From assembly GCA_045530725.1 (NCBI GenBank), contig JAZSCT010000018.1, forward strand, positions 1 to 43,343: a stretch of DNA of 43,343 bases, given 5' to 3'. Each line of letters opens with the position of its first letter. Positions within the stretch are counted from its first letter, which is position 1. The translations under genes and the position numbers were made by a program. This document shows positions 8,701 through 16,052 of this stretch, in pieces. A model generated the notes under the pieces. It was not told where the DNA came from. It did no database searches and saw nothing but the letters and a program-made list of their open reading frames with translations. The DNA comes from SIG435 sp045530725 (lineage in GTDB: Bacteria > Bacillota > Clostridia > UMGS1810).

Positions 8701-8920
8701 TAAGGATTTCATTTCCTATACTTATATTATTGTAAAATTCATCGTAGTTATCTGTTGTATAGTATTTAAGATCGTCTATAGCATTTGACATTTCAAACTC
8801 TGTGGGTACAGGGCGTCTTATAAGTTTTGATTGTTCTTCTCCTGATGCAAATACATTAAGTGGAATTAATGAACTTATAATCAGAGACAAAGAAAGAACT
8901 GTGGATAATATTTTTTTCAT
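5756..8920 (-). CDS. Secreted GH10 endo-1,4-beta-xylanase with tandem carbohydrate-binding modules
   Basis: Cleaves internal beta-1,4 bonds in xylan outside the cell. Layout of the 1054 residues: signal peptide (1-25, ending NVFA); two repeated CBM22/CBM4_9-like beta-sandwich modules (about 60-235 and 250-425), both carrying 'ARLISGG' and 'YIPFKAV'/'CIPFKAV' at matching places; a short linker strand domain running into 'FPFGSC'; the GH10 barrel (about 475-790) with GHQLVWER, acid/base Glu612 in WDVLNEE and candidate nucleophile Glu711 in VTEFS, plus GFLFWGFWDG; a small beta module; and a C-terminal module (about 860-1054) shared with neighbouring secreted proteins. The nucleophile context is VTEFS rather than the commoner ITELD. 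The GGAGG 5 bases before ATG 8920 fixes the start. The tandem CBM plus GH10 order is like that of plant and clostridial xylanases. No dockerin or SLH anchor is visible. Confidence 0.92.
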   Translation of the reverse strand: MKKILSTVLSLSLIISSLIPLNVFASGEEQSKLIRRPVPTEFEMSNAIDDLKYYTTDNYDEFYNNISIGNEILTTYDFYNNSVIAGTDKSYGEAETVTLEDTDFTKATRLSVNTIPSKETALTYNIGTNNLENGVITLDEDATYLLSFSARLISGGTNGQGTIKHQIQENTPEENESYKKALFKETTIESEWNTYYIPFKAVSGYSTYTYSIRIGYAVQTIEIADLRITYQGTEYTPDTFPLDTTPTINPTLLSTYEANTLSVIGGDESSKGSFELVDVEDQTFNKAIRLTTNEIASKDTKLLFRVGNENDGLLTLNENSVYVISFYARLISGGNESGYGIIKNQVQETKAEEPESYTKAVFAQSLIGSTWKKYCIPFKAVLNNDEEYYTEYKYDIRFGYNVQSVEIADLKITDHGSVYDISEYPIDIPNQYPYLTKDQQWRNDALERIETIRKGDFKVVVKDTLGNPIKNAKVELDMFEHQFPFGSCANGYVSKTNADAKKYKNYFAENFNAMVHETVLKWGPYEADRDAGNNSAQDHIDTLKALGVKYFRGHQLVWERMQSSLGTWLTPERMSTIIESGDRETFDTETEAHIKEVIQKYPDITEWDVLNEEVKNRLMRDSFDDELIPLDWLEWSREYASSDTKLVYNEAVYIDNETFYAFLDMLKSNNAQVDMIGLQSHYNTCAHTPEETLETYSKIKDEYGYDVKVTEFSCGEIFDEELQASYLRDMLIAAFSHEAVKGFLFWGFWDGSVYATVSPFYTTDWKLKEAGKQYQDLVYNKWWTKDEIAYTNENGEATIRGYYGNYDVTVSTYDDEKTVEAVFFDNTDNTIEITVNSYAVPEFTQDAHSFIYSGKVVVEGKSDSIDSSLLNPKYLHDSATLLLVKNDGNPVSASNILNIQQTNIDANGNYRFEFVYDKFQYKANEEMSDCYIIVNINGKNATDTVVSSDIYPNCLSLDFNTSTTEGKLSLSATINNLISKSGLDISVYTAFYSESGKMLGLTKTASSLSGNEKDIIKINDLIIPDDASNAKVMFWVNNSKHIPIFGAKVIDNLK

Positions 8921-8939
8921 GTTTCCTCCATTTTAAAAT

Positions 8940-8983
8940 AAAAGCAACTTATGTCAGCTCTGAGCAGACTATAAGCCGCTTTT
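8940..8983 (-). promoter_or_regulatory. Intergenic hairpin between the secreted-protein gene and the xylanase gene
   Basis: AAAAGC/GCTTTT (8940-8945 with 8978-8983) and CTTAT/ATAAG (8948-8952 with 8971-8975) form an interrupted stem. Read leftward it is followed by a T-rich stretch and then the xylanase ribosome binding site. It could be a partial terminator that sets the ratio of upstream to downstream gene expression, or an RNA-stabilising element. Confidence 0.5.
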
Positions 8984-8991
8984 GATTTTTA

Positions 8992-11037
8992 TTATTCGAT
9001 TTCTTCTGCAATTACTTTTACATCTGTAGGTGAGATGTAAGGACAAAGTCCTGTATAAGAATCAATAAGAAATGCTCTTAGTGAAGAGGTTTCTTTTATT
9101 GGTTTGAAGTTTGATACAGATACAGACACTGGAAGTTGTGAGTATGAGAAAGTCTTGTTTTCTGAAGTTTTTACAGAAAGAAGTCTGCCTTCGCTGTCAT
9201 ATTCACCGACAACTAACTGAACAGTTGGGTTACCTGCTTCTGTAGATGAGAGAATTTTTGCTGCGATATCGTATGAACCGTCAAATTTATAAACTGCATA
9301 TTCTGCCTTTGTACCTGCTTCAATTTCCTGTACTGAAAGATTATCAAAGTAGAGTGTATCTGCAATCTGATCTGTAGCACCAAACTGTGAAATCTGGAGA
9401 CAGTTTTTAAGAGTGTTTTCACCGTTTTCGATTACAAGGTTGTCTATGCAGTCAGAAGTGATTTCAGAAAGAACCTGAACTTTTGTCCATGTGTCCCATG
9501 GAATATCCGTTGTTGAGATTGCTGTGTCATCGTATGATAATCTGTATTTGTAGATATTTCCCATAGGTCCGTTGAAACTTGTCATAAGTTTGACAGGTTT
9601 TGTTTTATCTACAGCAACAGGTTCTGCAGATGCATAGTCCTTATCTGATGCTTTGTAAGCGCCCATTTTTGAATCTGCATATACATAATAGGAGATAATC
9701 ATCTTCTTACCAACATCACTCTTTGATGGGTGAGAACCGAAAATGTTGTTCATTCTTACTGCAGCATTCTTATTGTAGATCCCGGAAGCAACAATCATAT
9801 TTTTGCCTGAGAAAGCATTTGGAAGAGTTATAACTGATCTCTTCTTTGTGCTTGCTGAAAGTCTGTCTGCTGCACTTAGGTGTTCTGAAGTAGAGAAATA
9901 TTTATTTCCAGCATAACCAAGACCGAATGTAGCGTCGGTTACACCTGTATCACCAAGAGATGCATCACCTGTAAGGTGATATTTGCCATTGGCAGTACCT
10001 GATGTAGGATAAATATATTCGTATTTGTTGTTAGAGTCAATTGTTGTGGAGCCTTTGGCATATTGACTTTTATCATTAGGGTTTGCACTGTCTATATAAG
10101 ACATATTTGCTTCACCGAGTACTCCGTTGTCTGCAGTAGCAACAGGTGTGACGAAGTGAAGTTTATCTGTAACGGAAGTATCATTTGTAACTTTTGTTCC
10201 ATCTACAGTATATTTATCGTAAGAATGATTATATCTTTCGAAATCTTCTGTGTAGTTGATTGTACTCTGAACAGGCTGATTGTTGTTTCTTAGTTTTTCG
10301 TATGTAAGTCTGCCCATAAATACTGTCTTTGCAAATGGCTCTGTAACACAGTCGATTTTGTCACCATGAATACCCGGGTCAAATTTGATTGAATCCAGAG
10401 TAGTATCGCTTACAGTATAGTAAGAATTGATTGTAACCCATTGATTGACAGGGATAGCAGGTTTCGCTATAACTGTACCGTTACCTGAGCCAGTGGTGAG
10501 TGCCAGGTTGAACTGAAGGAAATCTACACAGTTGTTGTCAACAGGAACGTCTGAACCATCTGCATTAACATGTGTAACAACATCTGTTAAACAAATTTCA
10601 AGAGATATTCTCATGATGTCTCCTATTTTAAGAAGAGACTCAGGGAAAATATTGTTTACACGGAACATCGCAGATGCAAGGTTCTTTTCCCATTTGAGAT
10701 ATTTGTCATTCATAGCATTGTGCTCAAGATGCGGATAGTCTTTAACAATGTCCGCTTTGGAAACAACTGTCCGTATCTGTGTCAAGTCAGGATATGTAAT
10801 GTTGTTTTCTGTATCCACAAATCCGGTTTTTTGTGTCATACCGGTGAAAGAAAATTTTGCTGTTGAACCTATACTTGTAACCGGATTTTCGTAGTCAGCG
10901 AAATCAAGAATACATACAGTTTCCCAGTTATCACCGGATGCATTGATAATTTCATCAGTTGTGAGAGCCATAGCAGGGCTTACAGCCAATGAAAGTACAA
11001 TAGCAATTGTAAGAATGATTGATAAAAACTTTTTCAT
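8992..11037 (-). CDS. Large secreted protein of unknown function with two repeated beta-sandwich-like modules
   Basis: I do not recognise a catalytic domain. Signal peptide at residues 1-24 (ending AMA). Two modules look duplicated: 'FRVNNIFPES…GDIMRISLEI' near residue 120 matches 'VRMNNIFGSH…GKKMIISYYVY' near 430. Each then runs to a 'W.T.' strand and a closing strand (RLTYEKL and YFDNLSV) typical of carbohydrate-binding jelly rolls. The last ~85 residues (VVGEYDSEGRLLSVK…LRAFLIDS) match the accessory module found in the xylanase and the first esterase. Position as first gene of the operon, right after the promoter, suggests a sugar-binding or cell-surface role; this is inference. AAAGGAG upstream of ATG 11037 supports the start. 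Confidence 0.8.
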   Translation of the reverse strand: MKKFLSIILTIAIVLSLAVSPAMALTTDEIINASGDNWETVCILDFADYENPVTSIGSTAKFSFTGMTQKTGFVDTENNITYPDLTQIRTVVSKADIVKDYPHLEHNAMNDKYLKWEKNLASAMFRVNNIFPESLLKIGDIMRISLEICLTDVVTHVNADGSDVPVDNNCVDFLQFNLALTTGSGNGTVIAKPAIPVNQWVTINSYYTVSDTTLDSIKFDPGIHGDKIDCVTEPFAKTVFMGRLTYEKLRNNNQPVQSTINYTEDFERYNHSYDKYTVDGTKVTNDTSVTDKLHFVTPVATADNGVLGEANMSYIDSANPNDKSQYAKGSTTIDSNNKYEYIYPTSGTANGKYHLTGDASLGDTGVTDATFGLGYAGNKYFSTSEHLSAADRLSASTKKRSVITLPNAFSGKNMIVASGIYNKNAAVRMNNIFGSHPSKSDVGKKMIISYYVYADSKMGAYKASDKDYASAEPVAVDKTKPVKLMTSFNGPMGNIYKYRLSYDDTAISTTDIPWDTWTKVQVLSEITSDCIDNLVIENGENTLKNCLQISQFGATDQIADTLYFDNLSVQEIEAGTKAEYAVYKFDGSYDIAAKILSSTEAGNPTVQLVVGEYDSEGRLLSVKTSENKTFSYSQLPVSVSVSNFKPIKETSSLRAFLIDSYTGLCPYISPTDVKVIAEEIE

Positions 11038-11088
11038 TTTTGCATCTCCTTTGGTAGAAAATTTTTTTAATCATTATATAACAAAGTA

Positions 11089-11117
11089 ATTATATCATAC
11101 AAAATGGCAAAAATCAA
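11089..11117 (-). promoter_or_regulatory. Sigma-A promoter of the polysaccharide-degradation operon
   Basis: On the minus strand TTGATT (11117-11112) and a perfect TATAAT (11094-11089) are separated by 17 bases. It is expected to drive the four leftward secreted-protein genes. No CcpA-type palindrome was obvious beside it. Confidence 0.8.
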
Positions 11118-11149
11118 GCAAAGTTTTTCAACTTTTTGTAGAAAATTTT

Positions 11150-11193
11150 AAAAAAATATGTGCACAATTCACAAAGAGTAAATCGTGCACATA
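11150..11193 (-). terminator. Terminator of the acpP-rnc operon
   Basis: The 9-bp stem TATGTGCAC/GTGCACATA (11157-11165 with 11185-11193), read leftward, is followed by seven T. It lies directly after the NUDIX stop and insulates the polysaccharide promoter from upstream transcription. Confidence 0.85.
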
Positions 11194-11195
11194 AA

Positions 11196-11669
11196 TCAAC
11201 TGAATATTATGTTTTCATTGTCGGCAACTGCCTGTATAAGACGGTCACCCTTGTATTCGAGTTGCAGATTGAAGAAAGGGCGGTTTTCAAAAAGGAATTC
11301 AAGAAATATTTTATCACCTTCCCATAATGGAAGACCAAATATTTCTTCTTTTTTAATCCATCTTAGTTCCCCTTCGTCACAATCCTTTATTTCTCCTGAA
11401 AATCCTTTGCAAATATAAAGATGCATCTCTTCGTCTTCATATATATCCGAAATGAATGTGACAATGGCTTTCAGTTCATAATCGGAAAGTGTGAGTCCTG
11501 TTTCTTCTTTTGCTTCACGTATAAGACACTCTTCGCTTGTTTCACCGGGAAGAAATTTACCACCTATGCCGATCCATTTGCCTTCATTTATGTCATTTTT
11601 CTTCTTTATCCGATGAAGCATCAGATAAGAATCATCTTTTTCTATGTAGCACAGTGTAGTCTTTTTCAT
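11196..11669 (-). CDS. NUDIX hydrolase (MutT-like)
   Basis: Hydrolyses a nucleoside-diphosphate-linked substrate, most likely an oxidised purine nucleotide such as 8-oxo-dGTP. The full Nudix box is present around residues 37-59: GGKFLPGETSEECLIREAKE then ETGL, with the metal-binding REAKEE core intact. The C-terminal part (LPLWEGDKIFLEFLFE, about 117-132) matches the MTH1-like '8-oxo-dGTP diphosphatase' group. The length of 157 residues is typical. The start overlaps the preceding radical SAM stop by 4 bases (ATGA), so translation is coupled. It is the last gene of the operon. Confidence 0.9.
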   Translation of the reverse strand: MKKTTLCYIEKDDSYLMLHRIKKKNDINEGKWIGIGGKFLPGETSEECLIREAKEETGLTLSDYELKAIVTFISDIYEDEEMHLYICKGFSGEIKDCDEGELRWIKKEEIFGLPLWEGDKIFLEFLFENRPFFNLQLEYKGDRLIQAVADNENIIFS

Positions 11670-12670
11670 AAAGAGCCTCCTTTTACCGAGAAGGAGGAAT
11701 CCTCTATTTTTTCGTCAGGAATGATTTTGATATCAATATTGTGTTTATCCTTGAAATACTGTATATTGCATCTTTTCTGTCCTGTTGCCTTTGACATATA
11801 TTTCGGATTTACATACACATCAAATGAAGTAACGGTTTCATCTGACAAAGATGCTTCAAGTTTTTTTCTGAATATTCTTGACTCGGCAAGTTCTCTTATA
11901 GCCTGGTGATAGGGGCCGATTACAGTATCTGAATTGATTTCTTCTGTAGTCTGCAGGCCCACACGGATAACATCTATGTGAGACAAGTTGAATTTGTGAA
12001 TGAGAATACTTAACAGTTCTGTGGTTTCCTCAAGGGAATAGGGGGTGTATATACCTTCTTTGTACATATCATAGAGTTTGGTCCCTTCTAACGTTAGAGT
12101 AGGGTATATACGTACGCAAGATGGCTTAAGACTTATAAGATCTTCGCAGGTGCGGATTGATTTTTCAAATGTGTCACCGGGAAGATTTGTCATCATCTGA
12201 AGTCCAAGATTGATTCCGTAACTTCTGATAAGTTCTGATGCCTTAAACACATCTTCTCTAGTGTGCCCGCGCTCGGAAAGTCTCAGAACCTCGTCGTCAG
12301 TTGACTGAACTCCAAGTTCTATAGTACCTATACCGAAACTTTTTAAGTTGTCCAGTATTTCTTCATCAATACAGTCAGGCCTTGTGGAGCATCTGAATGT
12401 ATTTACTTTGCCCATATCAATATACTTTTTTGCAATGGCGCAAAGTGCAGTCTGGGTTTCTTTTTCTATAGCGGTGAAACTTCCGCCGAAAAAAGCAATT
12501 TCAACATAGTCATTTTCTTTAACTGTTCTAAGATGATCGGTTATAATTTTTTCTGCAGCGTCAAGGGAGAGAGGAGATTTTTGTCCTGTGATTGTCTTCT
12601 GATTGCAAAACACACATTGATGAGGGCAACCGTAGTGAGGGACAAAAACGGGTATATTTATATGTGACAT
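11666..12670 (-). CDS. Radical SAM protein, Elp3-like family
   Basis: Contains the 4Fe-4S-binding motif CPHQCVFC (Cys at about 14, 18 and 21), then FFGGSFTAI, STRPD and LGVQSTDDEVL strands typical of the Elp3/HemN-like radical SAM barrel. At 334 residues it lacks the GNAT domain of true Elp3, so it belongs to the short bacterial group commonly found next to rnc in Clostridia. Substrate unknown; a role in RNA modification has been suggested for the family by analogy only. The ATG at 12670 directly abuts the rnc stop, and the end overlaps the NUDIX start by 4 bases. Confidence 0.88.
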   Translation of the reverse strand: MSHINIPVFVPHYGCPHQCVFCNQKTITGQKSPLSLDAAEKIITDHLRTVKENDYVEIAFFGGSFTAIEKETQTALCAIAKKYIDMGKVNTFRCSTRPDCIDEEILDNLKSFGIGTIELGVQSTDDEVLRLSERGHTREDVFKASELIRSYGINLGLQMMTNLPGDTFEKSIRTCEDLISLKPSCVRIYPTLTLEGTKLYDMYKEGIYTPYSLEETTELLSILIHKFNLSHIDVIRVGLQTTEEINSDTVIGPYHQAIRELAESRIFRKKLEASLSDETVTSFDVYVNPKYMSKATGQKRCNIQYFKDKHNIDIKIIPDEKIEDSSFSVKGGSL

Positions 12671-13360
12671 TTAATTTAAATCCTTAAGACACTTTCCTGC
12701 AGCGTTCTGTTCGGATTCTCTCTTGCTTTTTCCTTCTCCTGATGCCATAAGTATGCCGTCGATATATACCGCACTTTCAAAAACTTTCATATGGTCAGGT
12801 CCGCTTTCACCGGTAAGTTCGTAAGAAACCTTCTTACCCAATGCCTGGCACTTTTCCTGAAGGGCAGTTTTGAAATCTGAGTTAATGAGTTTTCCTGTTA
12901 CAGCATCCTCTATATAAGGTATGATAAAACTCAATACAAATTCTTCTGCCACTTCAAAGGAAGAATCAAGAAAAACAGCGGCAATTACTGATTCCATAGC
13001 ATCTGACAGGATAGACTTTCTCTTTCGTCCACCGGTAAGTTCTTCACCCTTTGACATATAGATGTAGTCTCCGAGACCAAACTTCTCCGCTATATCCGAA
13101 AGGGTATTCTCGCATACTACAAGTGCTCTCAGTTTAGACATTTTGCCCTCAGGATAATCAGGATATTCCTTGAACAGGTACTTGGCAACAGAGAGCCCCA
13201 GTATAGAATCTCCGAGAAATTCCATTCGTTCATTACATTTGTTATGTGATTTGTGTCCTGATTCGTTAAGGTATGAACTGTGTGTAAGAGCAGTTGCAAG
13301 ATAGGAAATATTATTGAATTTATAACCGATTATTTGTTGAAATGCTTCTTTTTTCTTCAT
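12671..13360 (-). CDS. rnc: Ribonuclease III
   Basis: Cleaves double-stranded RNA in rRNA maturation and RNA decay. The catalytic signature NERMEFLGDSILGL is present near residues 41-54, with the second acidic cluster (SDAMESVIAA) near 110. A double-stranded-RNA-binding domain occupies the last ~70 residues (DFKTALQEKCQ…GEGKSKRESEQNAA). The start is uncertain. I use ATG 13360, which lies 4 bases beyond the acpP stop and suits translational coupling. An in-frame TTG at 13375 would overlap acpP by 11 bases. Neither has a clear ribosome binding site. The acpP-rnc order is standard in Firmicutes; smc and ftsY, which often follow, are not here. Confidence 0.95.
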   Translation of the reverse strand: MKKKEAFQQIIGYKFNNISYLATALTHSSYLNESGHKSHNKCNERMEFLGDSILGLSVAKYLFKEYPDYPEGKMSKLRALVVCENTLSDIAEKFGLGDYIYMSKGEELTGGRKRKSILSDAMESVIAAVFLDSSFEVAEEFVLSFIIPYIEDAVTGKLINSDFKTALQEKCQALGKKVSYELTGESGPDHMKVFESAVYIDGILMASGEGKSKRESEQNAAGKCLKDLN

Positions 13361-13364
13361 AGTA

Positions 13365-13595
13365 TTATTCGCCAATTGCTTTTTTTATGTATTCGCAGGC
13401 TTCTCCTACAGTAGAGATTTTTGCAGCATCGTCTTCTGATACTTCAAATCCGTATTCTTCTTCGATTGCAAGAATAAGTTCTACCATATCAAGTGAGTCT
13501 GCACCAAGATCATCAATAAATGATGCTTCAGGAGTGATTTTGTCAATATCTACTCCAAGTTGTTCTGCAATAACGGGTTTCATTTTTTCAAACAT
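13365..13595 (-). CDS. acpP: Acyl carrier protein
   Basis: Carries growing acyl chains in fatty-acid synthesis on a 4'-phosphopantetheine arm attached to the Ser of GADSLDMVEL (Ser36). The 76-residue length, acidic composition and motif are canonical. GGAGG stands upstream of ATG 13595. First gene of the leftward acpP-rnc-radical SAM-NUDIX operon. Confidence 0.97.
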   Translation of the reverse strand: MFEKMKPVIAEQLGVDIDKITPEASFIDDLGADSLDMVELILAIEEEYGFEVSEDDAAKISTVGEACEYIKKAIGE

Positions 13596-13621
13596 AATTA
13601 ATTACCTCCAAAATAAATTTC

Positions 13622-13658
13622 AGTATAATATATACCCCTGTTTTTTGGTTTAAAACAA
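13622..13658 (-). promoter_or_regulatory. Likely promoter of the acpP operon
   Basis: On the minus strand TTGTTT (13658-13653) is 18 bases from TATATA (13634-13629). A second -10-like TATACT lies at 13627-13622. Which one is used cannot be told from sequence. Confidence 0.4.
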
Positions 13659-13694
13659 AAATCTATTATTTTTTAAAATTGTTTTTGTATATTG

Positions 13695-13723
13695 TTGAAT
13701 TTTTGATTGTTTTATGATAGAAT
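13695..13723 (+). promoter_or_regulatory. Sigma-A promoter of the rightward lipoprotein-prmC-recG operon
   Basis: TTGAAT (13695-13700) and TAGAAT (13718-13723) are separated by 17 bases, back to back with the acpP promoter region. Confidence 0.7.
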
Positions 13724-13780
13724 ACAATAGATATGTTAACTCACATACAGAAGAAATTTTATTTAAAAAGGAGAATTTTT

Positions 13781-14182
13781 ATGAAAAACAGTAAAAAATC
13801 TTTATTTGCATTAATCGCAGTAATTCTTGTACTTGTGTTGTGCTTTGCAGGATGTGCAAAGGATACTGCTGATACAAATCCTGAAAACGATAGTACAAAA
13901 ACACAGTCAACTGAAAATAGCAATGGCACCACTTCTGATGAAAAGACCACAAGTGATGCACCTGTGCTTGGAGAAGATGTAAAACTTAATTCAGGTGAAG
14001 TGGTAAAAAAGGCAGATATAGAAAAAGAAGCAGAAGTATATATTCCTGATTCTTTGCCTAAGGAGATTGAAACTGTTGAAGATCTTATAAAATACAATGA
14101 TTATGTAGAAACATTGCCCGATGGCAGAGAAAAAGAACTTCTTCTTCTCAAAATGCAACTTTTCCTTGAACAAATTCAATAA
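13781..14182 (+). CDS. Small lipoprotein of unknown function
   Basis: The start is ATG 13781, behind AAGGAG at 13768-13773. A further upstream in-frame ATG (13733) has no binding site and would bury the signal peptide. A type II signal peptide ends in the lipobox LCFAGC (Cys at residue 24). After it comes a Thr/Ser/Asp-rich linker (about 25-60) and a short acidic, helical C-terminal part (about 80-133). No enzyme motif is visible. It heads the DUF1385-prmC operon 15 bases before the next gene; a surface or envelope role is all that can be inferred. Confidence 0.8.
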   Translation: MKNSKKSLFALIAVILVLVLCFAGCAKDTADTNPENDSTKTQSTENSNGTTSDEKTTSDAPVLGEDVKLNSGEVVKKADIEKEAEVYIPDSLPKEIETVEDLIKYNDYVETLPDGREKELLLLKMQLFLEQIQ

Positions 14183-14197
14183 AAGGACGGAATGCAA

Positions 14198-15166
14198 ATG
14201 GAAAACAAAAAATGTAATACAAATAACGAATGTCATCTTACAAGTATAGGCGGTCAGGCAGTAATGGAAGGGGTAATGATGAGAGGCCCTAAAGAGATTG
14301 CAACTGCTGTGAGAAAGTCTGACGGAGAGATAATCATAGACAAAAGGCCTGTATCCTCCATCCTTAACAAATGGAAATTCCTTAAACTTCCCATTTTAAG
14401 AGGAGTTGTTTCGTTCTTCGAATCTATGATTGTAGGAGTTAAGTGCCTTATGTTTTCTGCTGAACAGGTAGATCTTGAAGACGGAGAAGAACAGATGACT
14501 AAGTTTGAAAAATGGCTTGACGACAAACTTGGAGACAAAATCAAAGACATTGTGATATATTTCGCTGTATTTGTGTCACTTATATTCAGTATAGGTTTGT
14601 TTATGCTTTTGCCCCACGGTATTTCTTCTGTGATCAAATGGGTATTTCACCTTGAAGCACCCATACTTCTCAATCTTATGGAAGGCATCATCAGAATATC
14701 CATATTCATTTTATATATCGGTCTGGTAGGCAGGATGAAAGACATCAGAAGAGTATTTGAATATCATGGCGCAGAACACAAAAGTATTGCATGCTACGAA
14801 CACGGGGATGAACTTACTCCCGAAAACGCAAAGAAGTATTCAAGACTCCACCCAAGATGCGGAACAAACTTCCTTCTGGTGGTTATGTTTATAAGTATTG
14901 TACTTTTCTCACTTATTCCATGGGGGAACAACGCTTTGCTGAGACTTTTGTACAGACTTCTTCTTTTGCCTTTTGTGGCAGGTATATCATATGAAATAAT
15001 CAAGATAATGGGCAGAAGTGACAACAAAATAGTGAAGATTCTTACAAAACCTGGGCTTATGCTTCAGTATCTTACTACAAGAGAACCGGATGAAGAACAA
15101 CTGGAAGTTGCTATATGTGCTCTAAAAAATGTTATGACAGGAAATAAAGACGATGATAAATGGTGA
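14198..15166 (+). CDS. DUF1385 family membrane protein (YqhQ-like)
   Basis: Recognised by the conserved N-terminal IGGQAVMEGVMMRGP segment and by the HGAEHKSIACYE…RLHPRCGTNFLL motif near residues 190-225. Two hydrophobic stretches (about 112-165) and another pair (about 225-270) predict a polytopic membrane protein. Function is unknown, but the gene is conserved immediately before prmC in many Firmicutes, as here. AAAGGA at 14182-14187 suits ATG 14198 better than ATG 14192; the choice changes only two residues. The end overlaps prmC by 14 bases. Confidence 0.92.
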   Translation: MENKKCNTNNECHLTSIGGQAVMEGVMMRGPKEIATAVRKSDGEIIIDKRPVSSILNKWKFLKLPILRGVVSFFESMIVGVKCLMFSAEQVDLEDGEEQMTKFEKWLDDKLGDKIKDIVIYFAVFVSLIFSIGLFMLLPHGISSVIKWVFHLEAPILLNLMEGIIRISIFILYIGLVGRMKDIRRVFEYHGAEHKSIACYEHGDELTPENAKKYSRLHPRCGTNFLLVVMFISIVLFSLIPWGNNALLRLLYRLLLLPFVAGISYEIIKIMGRSDNKIVKILTKPGLMLQYLTTREPDEEQLEVAICALKNVMTGNKDDDKW

Positions 15167-16013
15167 TACAATAAGGGAGATAATGTATCGCGCAAGAGAA
15201 ACACTTAAGAACTTTGGCGACGAAACTTATGACATCGATGCCAAAGTTCTTTTAAAACATACACTTTCTTGCAACGATATGTATCTTATAATTCATTCAG
15301 ACGATATATTAAGTAATGAAAAAAGACGGGAATACCTTTCCTACGTTGAAAGACGAAAATTGGGTGAACCTGTGGCATATATTACAGGCAAGAAGGAGTT
15401 TATGGGGTTTGATTTCAAGGTTACAAAGGATGTGCTCATTCCAAGACCTGATACAGAAACTCTTGTAAACGAAGTCTTAAGGTGCACAAATGACAGAAGG
15501 GAACTTCGGATTCTTGATCTGTGTACCGGAAGCGGCGCTATCGGTGTGTCCCTTGCAAAGATGCTTCCTTATTCGGAGGTCACAATGGTGGATATAAGCA
15601 TGGATGCTCTGGAGATTGCGAGAGAAAATTCTATGGACCTTATGGTGGATCACAGATGTGAATTTATGTGTATCGATGTTCTCAATGATCTTTCGGATAT
15701 TGACGAGCAGTATGATATAGTTGTATCTAATCCGCCTTATATACGAAGAGACGTCCTTGATACACTTGTGAAAGATGTGAAGGATTTTGAGCCTGAACTA
15801 GCCCTTGACGGCGGTGACGATGGTCTTATCTTCTACAGAACAATCATATATGAGATGGATAAGATACTGAAAAAAGACGGACTTATGTTTTTTGAAATAG
15901 GATATGATCAGGCAGAAGAAGTGTCTCATATGATGAAAAGAGATTTCAGACATATATCTGTTATAAATGATCTTGGAAATAACCCGAGAGTTGTAAGAGG
16001 TGTGAAAAACTAA
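15153..16013 (+). CDS. prmC: Release factor glutamine N5-methyltransferase
   Basis: Methylates the GGQ glutamine of class I peptide-chain release factors using S-adenosylmethionine. The SAM-binding motif DLCTGSGAIG (about 119-128) and catalytic NPPY (VVSNPPYIR, near 193) are both intact. The N-terminal helical domain that recognises release factors (about 1-95) is present. Length 286 is typical. The start overlaps DUF1385 by 14 bases. The usual partner prfA is not in the window. Confidence 0.95.
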   Translation: MINGDTIREIMYRARETLKNFGDETYDIDAKVLLKHTLSCNDMYLIIHSDDILSNEKRREYLSYVERRKLGEPVAYITGKKEFMGFDFKVTKDVLIPRPDTETLVNEVLRCTNDRRELRILDLCTGSGAIGVSLAKMLPYSEVTMVDISMDALEIARENSMDLMVDHRCEFMCIDVLNDLSDIDEQYDIVVSNPPYIRRDVLDTLVKDVKDFEPELALDGGDDGLIFYRTIIYEMDKILKKDGLMFFEIGYDQAEEVSHMMKRDFRHISVINDLGNNPRVVRGVKN

Positions 16014-16052
16014 AAGGTTGCAAATAAACTTAAATCTGGAAAGGGTGATAAG

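Noticed and set aside
11421..11909. 162-codon plus-strand frame opposite the NUDIX and radical SAM genes
   Set aside because: Antisense to two well-supported enzymes; low-complexity Phe/Tyr/Cys-rich translation and no binding site.
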